Origin: an uncultured Roseobacter sp.
GTDB lineage: Bacteria > Pseudomonadota > Alphaproteobacteria > Rhodobacterales > Rhodobacteraceae
Length of the DNA stretch: 64,000 bases
Direction of reading: 5' to 3'
NCBI GenBank assembly: GCA_947501635.1
Contig: CANMWT010000006.1
Span: forward strand, 248,001-312,000
The position numbers and the translations under genes were made by a program. This document shows, in pieces, positions 1-10,764 of the stretch. How positions within the stretch are numbered: the first letter of the stretch is position 1; each line of letters begins with the position of its first letter. The notes under the pieces are model-generated. The model was not told the origin of the DNA and did no database searches. It saw nothing but the letters and a program-made list of their open reading frames with translations.

Positions 1-608
1 GATGCGCCGCAGATTGCGCACATGGCCCAGACAACCAAGCGTGCGACCCAGATCACGCGCGATCGAGCGTACATAGCCACCCTTTCCACACACCATTTCG
101 AAAGTTGCGTGATCCCTGTCCGGCCGGTCGATCAGCAGCAGACTGTCAACGTATAGAGGTCGTGCAGCGAGTGCGAGTTCATCGCCATCGCGTGCCCGTT
201 TATACGCGCGTTCCCCGTCGACTTTCACTGCGGAGAATTGTGGCGGTACCTGTTCGATGTCGCCGACAAAAGCCCCAAGCGCGTCTGTGATCTCCGTATC
301 AGAGGGGCGTTCGTCGCTGGCAGCGATGACTTCGCCCTCGGCGTCATCTGTATTGGTGGCCTGTCCCAGTCGCACCGTGAACTCATAAGCCTTCAATGCA
401 TCTGTGACATAGGGAACGGTTTTGGTCGCTTCGCCCAGTGCCACGGCCAGAACGCCGGTCGCATCCGGGTCCAGCGTTCCGGCATGCCCTGCCTTTTTCG
501 CATCAAAAGCCCACCGCACCTTGTTCACCACCGCTGAAGAGGTCAGGCCGGCCGGTTTGTCAACGATTAGCCAACCCGAAACATCGCGCCCCTTGCGTCT
601 GCGTCCCA
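1..608 (-). CDS. truB: tRNA pseudouridine(55) synthase TruB (3' end outside window)
   Basis: Reverse-strand reading from ATG at 608 gives [54 protein letters not shown]..., with the TruB GTLDPxATGVL motif. Confidence 0.95.
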
Positions 609-702
609 TACTCTTTCCTCAGTTTGTAATCGCACAGGCTCATAGCGGGCACAGCTGTGAAAGCCCACCCCTTGACCCCGAGCCATGCGCGCAACCCCGA
701 TT

Positions 703-1443
703 TTACTGCACTGGTTCGACGACGCCAATAATTGGCCCCAGCGCAAAGCCGAAATCGCGGCGCCCGATATCTGGTGCATAGAGGCGAGAGATATTGCCAT
801 CGAAGAAAAGTGCATTGGGCAGGGCGAGCCTGTCGCGGAACAACGTGCCAAAGCTGTGAAAATTGACGGGTTCTTCCGAAATCGCAAAAACGGCCGTGGT
901 GCCATCGGCGGAGGTGCCTACCCCGTTTCTGATATATCGCGACGTGCCTTTGGGCAAAAAGCGTGGGTGCAAAGCGCCGTCAATGACCAGCATCGGCCCC
1001 GATTGCGTGGCATAGGTGCAGGCGGGGTCCTCACGGATATAGCGCGTCGTCTCAAAAACATCCGCCCGACCGGGGCGCAGGCACAAAATACCGTTCGGCA
1101 GCAATCCAAAGTTCCCCGGCCCGGCGTTAGGGATCACGCGCATGATCTCTTCACCGTTTTCAACATAATGGCCGACGGGTGAGCGGTCCTCGTGATACAT
1201 GCCGGCGTTCATCGCAAAGGCAAGGCGCTCGCCGTTGGTGCCCAGGGCGTTGTCGATTGTTGTGAACTGCCCATAGATGTCACCGGTTGCGTCGCGCAAA
1301 AACAGGCGCAAGGTCTCTGAACTGGCGTTGACGGTGCAGACGGTAAAGGTTGCTTCATTGTGAATGACCTTTTCACACGAGACAGCCGCCGCCGGACTTG
1401 CGCTGGCGCAAAAGAAAAACAGCACCGCCCAGAGACGTGTCAT
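703..1443 (-). CDS. Phosphodiester glycosidase-like (DUF2233) secreted protein
   Basis: 246 aa ORF with signal peptide; [15 protein letters not shown] and [10 protein letters not shown] motifs resemble NAGPA/DUF2233 proteins. Confidence 0.8.
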   Translation of the reverse strand: MTRLWAVLFFFCASASPAAAVSCEKVIHNEATFTVCTVNASSETLRLFLRDATGDIYGQFTTIDNALGTNGERLAFAMNAGMYHEDRSPVGHYVENGEEIMRVIPNAGPGNFGLLPNGILCLRPGRADVFETTRYIREDPACTYATQSGPMLVIDGALHPRFLPKGTSRYIRNGVGTSADGTTAVFAISEEPVNFHSFGTLFRDRLALPNALFFDGNISRLYAPDIGRRDFGFALGPIIGVVEPVQ

Positions 1444-1871
1444 TCCTCCCCCGCGTTTCCCATCGTTTTGTCGGCTGTATCCCGCTGGACTTCTGCCCGG
1501 CTGAGCATTTCACGTGTCTCATCCATCCGGTCGAAGGTTTCATCAAGCTGAAACCTCAGGTCTGGAGCAAACTTGAGTGTCAGTTTCTTGGCAACCAAGC
1601 GGCGAAGCTCGCCTTTGTTTCGCGCCAGCAGCGCAATGACCTCATCCTGTCCTTTGCCACCAAGAGGCAAGACATAGGCCGTTGCGATCTTGAGGTCAGG
1701 AGAGGTGCGCACTTCGCCCACAGTGATAGACAGCCGGTTGAGGTCAGTGTCGTGCACATCGCCGCGCGCCAGAACGTCAGAGAGGGCACGGCGAATGGTT
1801 TCGCCGACGCGTAGCTGCCTTTGGGACGGTCCGGGACCATCGTGGAACTTGTTCTTTGCCATATCCCTCAT
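1440..1871 (-). CDS. rbfA: 30S ribosome-binding factor RbfA
   Basis: 143 aa; [20 protein letters not shown]... [22 protein letters not shown] is RbfA-like; start just upstream of the DUF2233 gene. Confidence 0.92.
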   Translation of the reverse strand: MRDMAKNKFHDGPGPSQRQLRVGETIRRALSDVLARGDVHDTDLNRLSITVGEVRTSPDLKIATAYVLPLGGKGQDEVIALLARNKGELRRLVAKKLTLKFAPDLRFQLDETFDRMDETREMLSRAEVQRDTADKTMGNAGEE

Positions 1872-1972
1872 CTAAGCGGTCACTGTGCCTTTGCCAAGCA
1901 CTGCGTGGCGCTGTAAGACGCGTCGTCACTATACGTCACTTAACCATGCGGGAGCGCAAGATGGGCAGTCCA

Positions 1973-2779
1973 ATGAAAATCGCGGTCACAGGTGTTTCCG
2001 GTCGTATGGGCCAAATGCTGGTCGATACGGTGGACGCTTCAGACAAGGTCACTCTGTCGGCTGCCGTCGAGCGGCCAGGTCATGAATGGGTGGGGCAGGA
2101 CCTTGGCACGGTTATGGGGGCCACGCCGCGCGGCGTGCGTGTCACAGATAGTATTCAAGAAGCCCTGCAGAGCGCGGAGGCCATCATCGACTTTACAGCG
2201 CCCGCGGCCACAATCAGCTTTGCGCAGGCCGCGGCAGATGCCGGTGCGGTCCATGTGATCGGTACAACAGGCATGACAGATGTGGAAATCTCGCAACTCA
2301 CGGTGCCGGCTGAACGCGCCAAGATTGTGCGCGCCGGAAACATGAGTCTGGGCGTCAATCTGTTGGTTCAGCTCACGAAACGTGTGGCGGCGGCGCTTGA
2401 TGATGATTTCGACATTGAAATCATCGAAGCGCATCACAACCAGAAAGTGGATGCACCCTCGGGTACGGCGCTGATGTTGGGCGAAGCTGCTGCGGAAGGG
2501 CGCGGCGTGGCGCTGAGTGATGTCTCCGACCGGGCACGCGACGGCATCACCGGTGCGCGCAAAAAGGGGGACATCGGGTTCGTGGCGATCAGGGGCGGTG
2601 ACATCGTCGGAGAGCATGATGTGCTCTTTGCTGCGTCGGGTGAACGGATCACTCTGCGGCACGTGGCGTCCGACCGGTCGGTTTTCGCACGCGGCGCGGT
2701 CAAAGCTGCACTTTGGGCGCGCGACAGAGCCCCCGGCGCTTATGACATGTTGGACGTGCTGGGCTTGAAAAACGACTGA
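1973..2779 (+). CDS. dapB: 4-hydroxy-tetrahydrodipicolinate reductase
   Basis: [16 protein letters not shown]... [22 protein letters not shown] motif; annotated start moved to ATG 1973 within the longer ORF. Confidence 0.95.
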   Translation: MKIAVTGVSGRMGQMLVDTVDASDKVTLSAAVERPGHEWVGQDLGTVMGATPRGVRVTDSIQEALQSAEAIIDFTAPAATISFAQAAADAGAVHVIGTTGMTDVEISQLTVPAERAKIVRAGNMSLGVNLLVQLTKRVAAALDDDFDIEIIEAHHNQKVDAPSGTALMLGEAAAEGRGVALSDVSDRARDGITGARKKGDIGFVAIRGGDIVGEHDVLFAASGERITLRHVASDRSVFARGAVKAALWARDRAPGAYDMLDVLGLKND

Positions 2780-2804
2780 CAGGCGACAAATATTTGCTGC
2801 CGGG

Positions 2805-2834
2805 TGATCCAAAGGCGGTCGCTCGGCGTATCTA
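2805..2834 (+). promoter_or_regulatory. Candidate RpoE-type promoter upstream of small secreted protein
   Basis: TGATCC-N18-TATCTA, same -35 hexamer, spacing and TATC start as the element upstream of rpoE. Confidence 0.5.
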
Positions 2835-2861
2835 GTTCTAAAAGGGTCTGACCAGGATACT

Positions 2862-3227
2862 TTGCAGATGCGCTTGTCGAACATCTCGTACGCTACCGTG
2901 CTCGCTGTTTTCAGCGGTTCTGCAGCGCTTGCAGAATTCTCCAAGGTTGAGGATCAAGATGAATTCGTCGCTCTTGTTAAGGGCAAGGAACTCAAGCGTC
3001 CGTTTGTGAACCTGGAGGTAAGCGAAGAAGGCGCCATATCAGGCTATGGTGCGGCCTGGCCCGTAACTGGCAACTGGACATGGGACGACGGGTATTTCTG
3101 CCGCGAGATTTTCTGGGCCGGTGACCCTTTGGGATACAACTGTCAGGAAGTGCAGGCCGCAGGTGACCGTATCCGGTTCACATCCGACAAAGGTCAAGGC
3201 GACTCGGCAGAGTTTCGTTTGCGCTGA
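2862..3227 (+). CDS. Small secreted hypothetical protein
   Basis: 121 aa with signal peptide (ATVLAVFSGSAALAEF); alternative ATG at 2868; no recognised family. Confidence 0.75.
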   Translation: MQMRLSNISYATVLAVFSGSAALAEFSKVEDQDEFVALVKGKELKRPFVNLEVSEEGAISGYGAAWPVTGNWTWDDGYFCREIFWAGDPLGYNCQEVQAAGDRIRFTSDKGQGDSAEFRLR

Positions 3228-3296
3228 ACCGCGCGTCAGACAAACGCACGTCGGCGTCTTTTAGCTTCAACGATTGATTGTTGCGGCCTGCGTGCG

Positions 3297-3491
3297 TCAG
3301 AAGTCGACTGCGATGCCCTTTTTTTCCCAGTCTCCGAAACGCACTGGTTCTGGCCCGTCGCGTCCGCCAAGCTCCGGCGGTAATTCTAACGCCTTGGCCT
3401 TTTTGCGCCGTTCCTCTGCTTCGGCCAATGCGCGCTGTGCGGCGGGCGGCAGGTCTTGGGGTGCGGCGCTTTCTTCGGGTGTGTCTGTCAT
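3297..3491 (-). CDS. DUF1674 / succinate dehydrogenase assembly factor 4-like protein
   Basis: 64 aa; ends in ELGGRDGPEPVRFGDWEKKGIAVDF, the typical DUF1674/SdhAF4 C-terminus. Confidence 0.88.
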   Translation of the reverse strand: MTDTPEESAAPQDLPPAAQRALAEAEERRKKAKALELPPELGGRDGPEPVRFGDWEKKGIAVDF

Positions 3492-3578
3492 TTTGCTCTG
3501 TCCATAGGTCTGCGCATTGATATACGTCCCAAGACCGCGTGGGCAAGTCGTCTGCGCCAGTGCGATGACGAGAGAAAC

Positions 3579-4850
3579 ATGGCCGATACCGGATTACCCG
3601 CGCGCCGCAGCGCTGTTTACCTGCTGGATCAAATTCTGGGCGAGGGCCGTCTCATGGCCGAGCTTTTGGGTGCAGGCGCATTGGACAAGCTTGCACCGGA
3701 AGACCGCGCGCGCGCGGCACGTCTGGCCAACCAGACCCTGCGCGGCATGGAGCGAGCAGACCGTTTGCTGCAAAAACACCTTAACAAATACCCGCCGCTT
3801 ACGGTGCGCAACGCGCTGCGCGTCGGCACGGTAGAGCTGTGTTCAGGGGAGGCACCCCATGGCGTCGTCAATAGCTTTGTGGAGTTGGTGTCGCGCAACA
3901 AGCGTTATGGCCATCTGAAAGGATTGACCAATGCGGTGTTGCGCAAAGTGGCGGCAGACGGGCCGGATGCGTGGCACAGCCTGCGTCCGCCGCGGCTGCC
4001 GAAATGGCTGCGCGGCCCTCTTGTCGAGGCATGGGGTAGCGAGGCAATGGCGGCGATGGAAGTTGCGCATTTGGCGGGTGCTCCGCTTGATCTTACGGCC
4101 AAAGGGGACCCCGCCGAGGTTGCTGCACAGACCGGTGGTAGCCTTTTACCGACCGGGTCGGTGCGTGTTTCGGATGCGGGGCAGGTTTCGGGAATGCCGG
4201 GGTTTTCTGATGGTGCATGGTGGGTGCAAGACGCAGCCGCCGCCTTGCCCGTCAAGCTTTTGCAACCTCAGGCAGGGGAAAAGATACTGGACCTCTGTGC
4301 GGCCCCCGGCGGCAAGACCATGCAACTGGCCGCGGCAGGTGCGCGTGTGACCGCTGTTGACGATTCGGCCGTGCGCATGCAGCGGGTCGAGGAAAATCTG
4401 GCGCGCACAGGGCTTTCGGCGCAGATTGCTGTGCAGGATGCGATGGCGGTGACGGGCCGTTTTGATGCGGTGTTGCTTGACGCGCCCTGCTCCGCCACCG
4501 GCACGATACGTCGCCATCCTGATCTGCCGCATGCCAAGGATGGATCGGAGTTTGGTGCTCTCATAGAGATGCAATCGCGTCTGCTTGACCACGCCTGGAC
4601 CTTGGTTGCGCCGGGTGGAAGGCTTGTTTTTTGCACCTGTTCGCTTTTACCCGATGAGGGCGAGGTGCAAATCGATGAGGCGCTTGTGCGCCACCCGGAT
4701 ATGCAGGTGGATGCCGGTGCGCGCGACCTTGAAGGTGTGGCCCCAGCGTGGTTCACCCCTGAGGGCGGTCTGCGGCTTCGGCCCGACTATTGGCCGGAGC
4801 TGGGGGGTATGGACGGCTTCTACATCGCTGTCCTCAGAAAAGAGCGGTGA
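3579..4850 (+). CDS. rsmB: RsmB/NOP family 16S rRNA cytosine-C5 methyltransferase
   Basis: NusB-like N-terminus; ILDLCAAPGGKTMQLAA, LLDAPCSATGTIRRHPD and CTCSLLPDEGE motifs. Confidence 0.92.
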   Translation: MADTGLPARRSAVYLLDQILGEGRLMAELLGAGALDKLAPEDRARAARLANQTLRGMERADRLLQKHLNKYPPLTVRNALRVGTVELCSGEAPHGVVNSFVELVSRNKRYGHLKGLTNAVLRKVAADGPDAWHSLRPPRLPKWLRGPLVEAWGSEAMAAMEVAHLAGAPLDLTAKGDPAEVAAQTGGSLLPTGSVRVSDAGQVSGMPGFSDGAWWVQDAAAALPVKLLQPQAGEKILDLCAAPGGKTMQLAAAGARVTAVDDSAVRMQRVEENLARTGLSAQIAVQDAMAVTGRFDAVLLDAPCSATGTIRRHPDLPHAKDGSEFGALIEMQSRLLDHAWTLVAPGGRLVFCTCSLLPDEGEVQIDEALVRHPDMQVDAGARDLEGVAPAWFTPEGGLRLRPDYWPELGGMDGFYIAVLRKER

Positions 4851-4913
4851 CTCACGGCGGACGTCACGCTATCATGCCACCAAAGTGCCGTTAGAGCGCG
4901 CCAGGCAGAGATC

Positions 4914-6662
4914 ATGATGTCCCATAACACCAGTTTTGCGGCTAAAAAGGTCCATTTGTTGAACAGATGGCACGCTGCCCGAGTCGGGCGGATGCGCGCG
5001 CGTGCCGTGGGGTTTGTCTCGAGCCCCGAGCCGCGGACCATCGGTAGTTTTGCGCGGGGGCGGCAGCTTTTGGCTGGCAACTTCTTGTTTGCGGGCCACC
5101 TGCTTGAGAAAAAAGGGGCGGACCTTTGGGAATTGCCGGCACCCAACAACGATTTCACACTGGAACTGAATGGTTTTGACTGGCTCGATGATTTGGCGGC
5201 GGTGGGTGATGCGCCGGCAAGGGACGTGGCGCAGCAGTGGCTGTGGCGCTGGATCGAGCTTTATGGCCGGGGGCGCGGCGCGGGTTGGACACCAGAGCTG
5301 ACAGGGCGCCGACTGATCCGCTGGATCAACCATGCCATCTTTTTGCTCCGCGGGACTGAGGCCGAAGACAGCGATGCGTTTTATGGCAGCCTGTACCGGC
5401 AGACGCATTTTCTTGCCAGCCGCTGGCAAGGTGCGGCGCATGGGCTGCCGCGGTTCGAAGCGCTGACCGGCCTGATCTATGCCGGGTTGTCGCTTGAGGG
5501 AATGCAGTCCATGGCGCTGCCTGCGGTCAAGGCGCTGGCCCGTGAATGCCGCACGCAGATCGACGCGCAGGGCGGCGTTGCATCGCGCAATCCCGAAGAC
5601 CTGCTGGAAGTGTTCACTCTTCTGACCTGGGCGGCCGCGGCCCTGACCGAAGCGGAATACACACCTCCCGCAGAGCACCTGGACGCCATCGAACGCATCG
5701 CGCCCACGTTACGTGCCCTGCGCCATGCCGATGGCAGTCTGGCACGGTTCCACGGGGGGGGCAGAGGCGCGGAAGGGTGGCTGGACCATGCGCTGGCGCA
5801 GGCCCGCGTTAAAAACCGCCAGCCTGAGGGTTTGTCGATGGGATTTGCGCGCCTCTCTGCCGGCCGCACCAGCGTGATCGTCGACGCGAGCGTCCCTCCG
5901 GTTGGTCGCGCATCTTTCAATGCCCATGCGTCCACTCTCGCGTTCGAGCTGACCTCCGGTCGTCGCCAGCTTGTGGTGAACTGCGGCTCCGGTCGCACCT
6001 TTGGGCCTGACTGGCGCCGCGCAGGGCGCGCGACCCCCTCGCACTCCACCTTGTCGCTGGATGGTTACTCAAGTGCGAGGCTGGGGCCCATTGACACGGC
6101 CACAGGCCGTGAAGAGCTGATCGAAGGTCCTACTCGCGTGCCTATTGAGATTGGCCATGCCTTTGACGGATTGCAGTTTCAGGGCGGGCATAACGGTTTC
6201 GTACCGACCCACGGTCTTACCCATGCCCGTACGCTCGAGATCACTTTTGACGGTCGGGGCATTGCTGGCGAGGACATGCTTTTGTCGCTGACAGAAGCCG
6301 AGAAACGCAGGTTTGATCTGGCCTTGGATGCAGGCAAGCTGAAAGGAATTTCTTTTGACATCCGCTTCCATCTGCACCCCGAGGTGGATGCAGCCATCGA
6401 CCTTGGCGGGGCTGCGGTGTCAATGGCGCTCAAGAGCGGAGAGATATGGGTATTCCGCCATGATGGGGGGCAAAACCTCAGGCTGGAACCTTCGGTCTAT
6501 CTGGAAACAGGAAGACTGAAGCCGCGCGCGTCAAATCAGATTGTCCTTTCGGGTCGGGCTATGTCATACGCCACCCGTGTTCGCTGGTCCTTGTCCAAAG
6601 CGCAGGAAACTGCCATTGGCGTGCGGGATCTTAACCGCGACACGCTTGAGACAATCGACTAG
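4914..6662 (+). CDS. Heparinase II/III family protein
   Basis: 582 aa; toroid-like N-terminus, C-terminal region RASFNAHASTLAFELTSGRRQLVVNCGSG typical of alphaproteobacterial heparinase II/III next to purH. Confidence 0.85.
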   Translation: MMSHNTSFAAKKVHLLNRWHAARVGRMRARAVGFVSSPEPRTIGSFARGRQLLAGNFLFAGHLLEKKGADLWELPAPNNDFTLELNGFDWLDDLAAVGDAPARDVAQQWLWRWIELYGRGRGAGWTPELTGRRLIRWINHAIFLLRGTEAEDSDAFYGSLYRQTHFLASRWQGAAHGLPRFEALTGLIYAGLSLEGMQSMALPAVKALARECRTQIDAQGGVASRNPEDLLEVFTLLTWAAAALTEAEYTPPAEHLDAIERIAPTLRALRHADGSLARFHGGGRGAEGWLDHALAQARVKNRQPEGLSMGFARLSAGRTSVIVDASVPPVGRASFNAHASTLAFELTSGRRQLVVNCGSGRTFGPDWRRAGRATPSHSTLSLDGYSSARLGPIDTATGREELIEGPTRVPIEIGHAFDGLQFQGGHNGFVPTHGLTHARTLEITFDGRGIAGEDMLLSLTEAEKRRFDLALDAGKLKGISFDIRFHLHPEVDAAIDLGGAAVSMALKSGEIWVFRHDGGQNLRLEPSVYLETGRLKPRASNQIVLSGRAMSYATRVRWSLSKAQETAIGVRDLNRDTLETID

Positions 6663-6683
6663 ACAGCCCAAAGGACCTTTTTC

Positions 6684-8270
6684 ATGCCCGACCTTGCCCC
6701 GTTGCGACGTGCACTTCTTTCTGTATCCGACAAGACAGGACTGGTTGATCTTGGCAAAGCCCTTGCCGCCCGCGGGGTCGAGCTTTTGTCGACAGGGGGG
6801 ACGGCAAAGGCGTTGCGCGATGCGGGTCTTGAGGTCAAGGACGTGTCAGACGTGACCGGATTTCCCGAGATGATGGACGGTCGCGTCAAGACCCTGCATC
6901 CGGTTGTGCATGGGGGCCTTCTTGCGTTGCGCGACAACGATAACCATGTCGCGTCTATGGACGAACATGGGATCGGTCCGATCGACCTTGTTGTCGTGAA
7001 CCTTTACCCCTTCGAAGAGACGGTTGCCAAAGGTGCGGCTTATGACGAGGTGATCGAAAACATTGACATCGGTGGCCCTGCGATGATCCGTTCGGCGGCC
7101 AAGAACCACGGGTTCGTCACGGTCGTGGTCGATGTCGAGGACTATGCGGCGGTCGTCGAAGCACTGGAAGCAAATGATGGCCAAACGCCCTATGCCCTGC
7201 GGCAGCGGCTTGCCCAGACGGCCTATGCGCGCACAGCCGCCTATGACACTGCGGTGAGCACTTGGATGGCCGATCAGGTGGGCGGCACGCCCCGCCGCCG
7301 CAGTTTTGGCGGACAGTTGTCGCAGACGTTGCGATATGGCGAAAACCCGCATCAGTCGGCAGCTTTCTACACGGACGGCTCGGCGCAGCCTGGTGTCGCC
7401 ACGGCGCATCAGCATCAGGGCAAGGAGCTGAGCTACAACAACATAAACGATACCGACGCAGCTTTCGCACTGGTCAGCGAATTCAGCCCCGCAGACGGAC
7501 CTGCCTGCGCCATCATCAAACACGCGAACCCCTGCGGCGTCGCGCGTGGCGATACGTTGAAAGAAGCCTACACGCGCGCTTTTGATTGTGACCGGACGTC
7601 GGCATTTGGCGGCATCATCGCACTGAACCATCCGCTTGACGCAGAGACAGCGGAAGAAATTGCAGGCATTTTCACGGAGGTTGTCATAGCGCCGGGCGCG
7701 GATGAGGGCGCACGTGCGGTTTTCGCCGCCAAGAAGAACCTGCGATTGTTGACGACAGAGGGCCTTGCCGATCCGACGGCTGCAGCTCTGGCCGTCCGGC
7801 AGGTCTCGGGTGGGTATCTGGTCCAGGACAAAGATGTGGGGCGCATCTCTGCTGCCGATCTCAAGGTTGTTACCAAACGCCAGCCGACAGATCAGGAAAT
7901 GGCGGATATGCTTTTCGCCTGGACTGTTGCCAAACATGTGAAGTCAAACGCCATCATTTACGTTAAAGACGGTGCGACCGTGGGTGTCGGGGCCGGCCAG
8001 ATGAGCCGCGTCGACAGTACACGCATTGCGGCGCGAAAGGCGTTGGATATGGCAGAAGCCATGGGCTTGCCTGCGCCCCTTACCAAAGGGTCAGTGGTAG
8101 CGTCTGATGCATTCTTTCCCTTTGCCGACGGCCTGGTAACAGCGGCCGAAGCCGGGGCAACGGCACTGATCCAGCCCGGCGGGTCGATGCGCGACGAAGA
8201 AGTGATCGCAGCCGCGGATGAAGCCGGACTGGCGATGGTCTTTTCCGGCATGCGGCATTTCCGTCACTAG
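6684..8270 (+). CDS. purH: Bifunctional AICAR formyltransferase/IMP cyclohydrolase
   Basis: 528 aa; [20 protein letters not shown]..., [25 protein letters not shown]. Confidence 0.97.
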   Translation: MPDLAPLRRALLSVSDKTGLVDLGKALAARGVELLSTGGTAKALRDAGLEVKDVSDVTGFPEMMDGRVKTLHPVVHGGLLALRDNDNHVASMDEHGIGPIDLVVVNLYPFEETVAKGAAYDEVIENIDIGGPAMIRSAAKNHGFVTVVVDVEDYAAVVEALEANDGQTPYALRQRLAQTAYARTAAYDTAVSTWMADQVGGTPRRRSFGGQLSQTLRYGENPHQSAAFYTDGSAQPGVATAHQHQGKELSYNNINDTDAAFALVSEFSPADGPACAIIKHANPCGVARGDTLKEAYTRAFDCDRTSAFGGIIALNHPLDAETAEEIAGIFTEVVIAPGADEGARAVFAAKKNLRLLTTEGLADPTAAALAVRQVSGGYLVQDKDVGRISAADLKVVTKRQPTDQEMADMLFAWTVAKHVKSNAIIYVKDGATVGVGAGQMSRVDSTRIAARKALDMAEAMGLPAPLTKGSVVASDAFFPFADGLVTAAEAGATALIQPGGSMRDEEVIAAADEAGLAMVFSGMRHFRH

Positions 8271-8279
8271 GGCCGGTTC

Positions 8280-8765
8280 ATGCGCTGGCTTTCCATATCT
8301 GCGGTGCTTGCCTTTGCGGTCGATCAGATCAGCAAATACGTCGTGATCCACATGATGGAGCTTTGGCGCCTGCGGACGATCGATATTTTGCCGCCGGTGC
8401 TGAATTTCCGATATGGCGAGAACCGGGGCATCAATTTCGGGTTATTTGATGGCGGGTCGGATGCATCACGCTGGCTGTTGGTCGGGCTTGCCCTCTTGAT
8501 CTGCGGGCTGGTTCTTTTTTGGTGCTGGCGCAGCAAAATGAGCGTCTGGGCTTATGCTGCTGCGGGCCTGCTGATCGGCGGGGCGCTGGCCAATGTTTTT
8601 GACAGGTTGCTCTATGGCTACGTGCTGGACTTTCTCAATACGTCCTGTTGCGGCATTAATAATCCTTTCGTTTTCAATCTGGCAGATGTGTTCATCTTTG
8701 CCGGTGCGCTTGGTTTGGTGTTTCTGGCACCTGATGACAAAAAAGCCGCAAAAAAAGGTCAGTGA
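8280..8765 (+). CDS. lspA: Lipoprotein signal peptidase II
   Basis: 161 aa membrane protein; ENRGINFGLF, GALANVFDRLLYGYVLDFL, FNLADVFIFAG. Confidence 0.93.
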   Translation: MRWLSISAVLAFAVDQISKYVVIHMMELWRLRTIDILPPVLNFRYGENRGINFGLFDGGSDASRWLLVGLALLICGLVLFWCWRSKMSVWAYAAAGLLIGGALANVFDRLLYGYVLDFLNTSCCGINNPFVFNLADVFIFAGALGLVFLAPDDKKAAKKGQ

Positions 8766-8815
8766 CAACGCCTGCTGGTCTGGCGTATCTAGTGGTAACC
8801 GCAAGGAGAGACGAC

Positions 8816-9319
8816 ATGCGCCGCACTTTGGCTCTGATCCTGACTTTTGCAAGCTTGGCTGCCTGTAGCAATCAGGGCCTTGTGCAACTGCAGTCGACCT
8901 CGAGAGGGCCGGATGAATTTGTGGTCGAGCCCAAGGCGGAATTGCAAACCCCGCCAAGCTTTGACCAGTTGCCGCCACCCACGCCGGGTCAGGGCAACAG
9001 AACGGATGTGGACCCGATTGCCGATATGACCGTTGCGCTGGGCGGTCGACCACAGGACGCCAATGCCCCGATCCCGGCGACCGACGGTGCGCTGGTAACA
9101 GCGGCGAGCCGTTTCGGCGTACCATCGGATATTCGTGGATCATTAGCGGCGGAAGACGCGGAGTTCCGCAGAAAGCAGTCCCGTTTTACGCAATACAGGC
9201 TCTTTCCTGACAATCTGTATGACAATGTATACCGCAGTCAGAAACTCGACGCGCGCGGGACCGCCGATGCTTGGCGCCGTGCGGGTGCGGGCACACCGAG
9301 TTATCCGCCGGCAGAGTGA
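8816..9319 (+). CDS. DUF3035-type lipoprotein
   Basis: MRRTLALILTFASLAACSNQG lipobox; start chosen at ATG 8816 downstream of an AAGGAGAG SD; proline-rich PPSFDQLPPPTPGQ. Confidence 0.75.
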   Translation: MRRTLALILTFASLAACSNQGLVQLQSTSRGPDEFVVEPKAELQTPPSFDQLPPPTPGQGNRTDVDPIADMTVALGGRPQDANAPIPATDGALVTAASRFGVPSDIRGSLAAEDAEFRRKQSRFTQYRLFPDNLYDNVYRSQKLDARGTADAWRRAGAGTPSYPPAE

Positions 9320-9429
9320 ATTTTACGCGGTTTCAACCTCACATTCCCGCCAACGCGACTTGAAGATGTGCTGACACATCGTACCTTCATGTCCAAGAGG
9401 CATGTTCACATATCTAAAAAGGACAGCAG

Positions 9430-10764
9430 ATGATGCGATTGACTGCTTTCGCCGCGATTGTCGCGCTATTGCCCGTTGTTGCGGGCGCGAGCGATGAAGC
9501 GGTAACGACTTTTTCTCTGGATAATGGAATGCAGGTCGTGGTGGTCGAAGACCATCGTGCACCCGTTGTACAGCATATGGTCTGGTACCGTGCGGGGTCA
9601 GCAGATGAGCCGGTGGGCTCGTCCGGTGTGGCCCACTACCTTGAACATCTGTTGTTCAAAGCGACGGACACGCTTGCCGAAGGCGAGTTATCTTCGACGG
9701 TTGCCCGCAACGGTGGACGCGACAATGCGTTTACCTCTTATGACTATACCGCGTACTTTCAGCGCGTGGCGTCAGATCGACTGGGCCTGATGATGCAGAT
9801 GGAAGCGGACCGGATGAAGAATATCCGGCTGACCGAAGAGAACATCGTCACCGAGCGCAATGTGATTATCGAAGAGCGCAACCAGCGTACCGAAAACAGC
9901 CCCGGCGCATTGTTCGGCGAGCAGTTGAACGCGGCGCAATATCTCAACCATCGCTATGGTGTCCCCATCATCGGCTGGATGCACGAGATGGAAACGCTGG
10001 ATATGGATGATGCGTTGGGATTTTATGATATCTACTACTCTCCAAACAACGCGATCCTCGTGGTCAGCGGGGACGTTACGCCCCAAGAAGTGCGCGCACT
10101 TGCCGAAGAGCATTACGGCAAGATACCGGCCAACCCGAACCTGCCGGAGCGGCTGCGCACGCAAGAGCCACCGCAAACGGCAGAAAGGCGTTTGATTTTC
10201 CGGGATGCGCGTGTCGCCCAGCCCTATGTCCGACGGTCTTATCTTGCGCCCGAGCGGGACCCCGGCGCGCAGGAAAAGGCCGCTGCACTTGTTTTCCTGA
10301 GCGAGATACTTGGTGGCGGGGCAACATCTTTCCTGACGCAGGAGTTGGAGTTCGAACAGAAAATCGCGCTCTTCACCGGTAGTTTTTACAGACCCGTTTC
10401 TCTGGATGACACGACCTTTAACCTGATTGTGGCACCTGTTCCGGGCGTGTCACTGCAGGAAGCTGAAGACGCAATGGATGCTGCGCTTACAAAGTTCATG
10501 GAGGAAGGTGTTGATGCGGAACAACTTGAGCGGATCAAGTTTCAAATCCGCGCTGACCAGATTTATGCGCGCGATGACGTGGACAGAATTGCGAATCGCT
10601 ATGGGCAGGCGCTGGCGTCTGGTTTGACGGTAGAAGACGTGCAGGCTTGGCCTGACGTGCTCGAAGCGGTGACAGAAGACGATATCATGTCCGCCGCGCG
10701 CGAAGTTTTTGACAAACGCGTCTCGGTCACGGGCTGGCTGATGCGCGAGGAGGTCACACAATGA
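9430..10764 (+). CDS. M16 family zinc peptidase, catalytic-type
   Basis: HYLEHLLFKAT carries HxxEH; typical M16 N-terminus and tail. Confidence 0.92.
   Translation: MMRLTAFAAIVALLPVVAGASDEAVTTFSLDNGMQVVVVEDHRAPVVQHMVWYRAGSADEPVGSSGVAHYLEHLLFKATDTLAEGELSSTVARNGGRDNAFTSYDYTAYFQRVASDRLGLMMQMEADRMKNIRLTEENIVTERNVIIEERNQRTENSPGALFGEQLNAAQYLNHRYGVPIIGWMHEMETLDMDDALGFYDIYYSPNNAILVVSGDVTPQEVRALAEEHYGKIPANPNLPERLRTQEPPQTAERRLIFRDARVAQPYVRRSYLAPERDPGAQEKAAALVFLSEILGGGATSFLTQELEFEQKIALFTGSFYRPVSLDDTTFNLIVAPVPGVSLQEAEDAMDAALTKFMEEGVDAEQLERIKFQIRADQIYARDDVDRIANRYGQALASGLTVEDVQAWPDVLEAVTEDDIMSAAREVFDKRVSVTGWLMREEVTQ

Noticed and set aside
6846-7937. 363-aa minus-strand ORF opposite purH
   Set aside because: Antisense shadow of a strongly conserved gene; no recognisable motifs.
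8781-8792. GGCGTATCTAGT shared with the promoter-like element at 2825
   Set aside because: No TGATCC at the right distance upstream of 8781; a 12-mer repeat is expected by chance at this window size, so not called as a second RpoE site.
9365-9380. GATGTG-CTGA-CACATC inverted repeat upstream of the M16 genes
   Set aside because: Short 6-bp stem with no repeat elsewhere and no adjacent regulator; too weak to call an operator or terminator.
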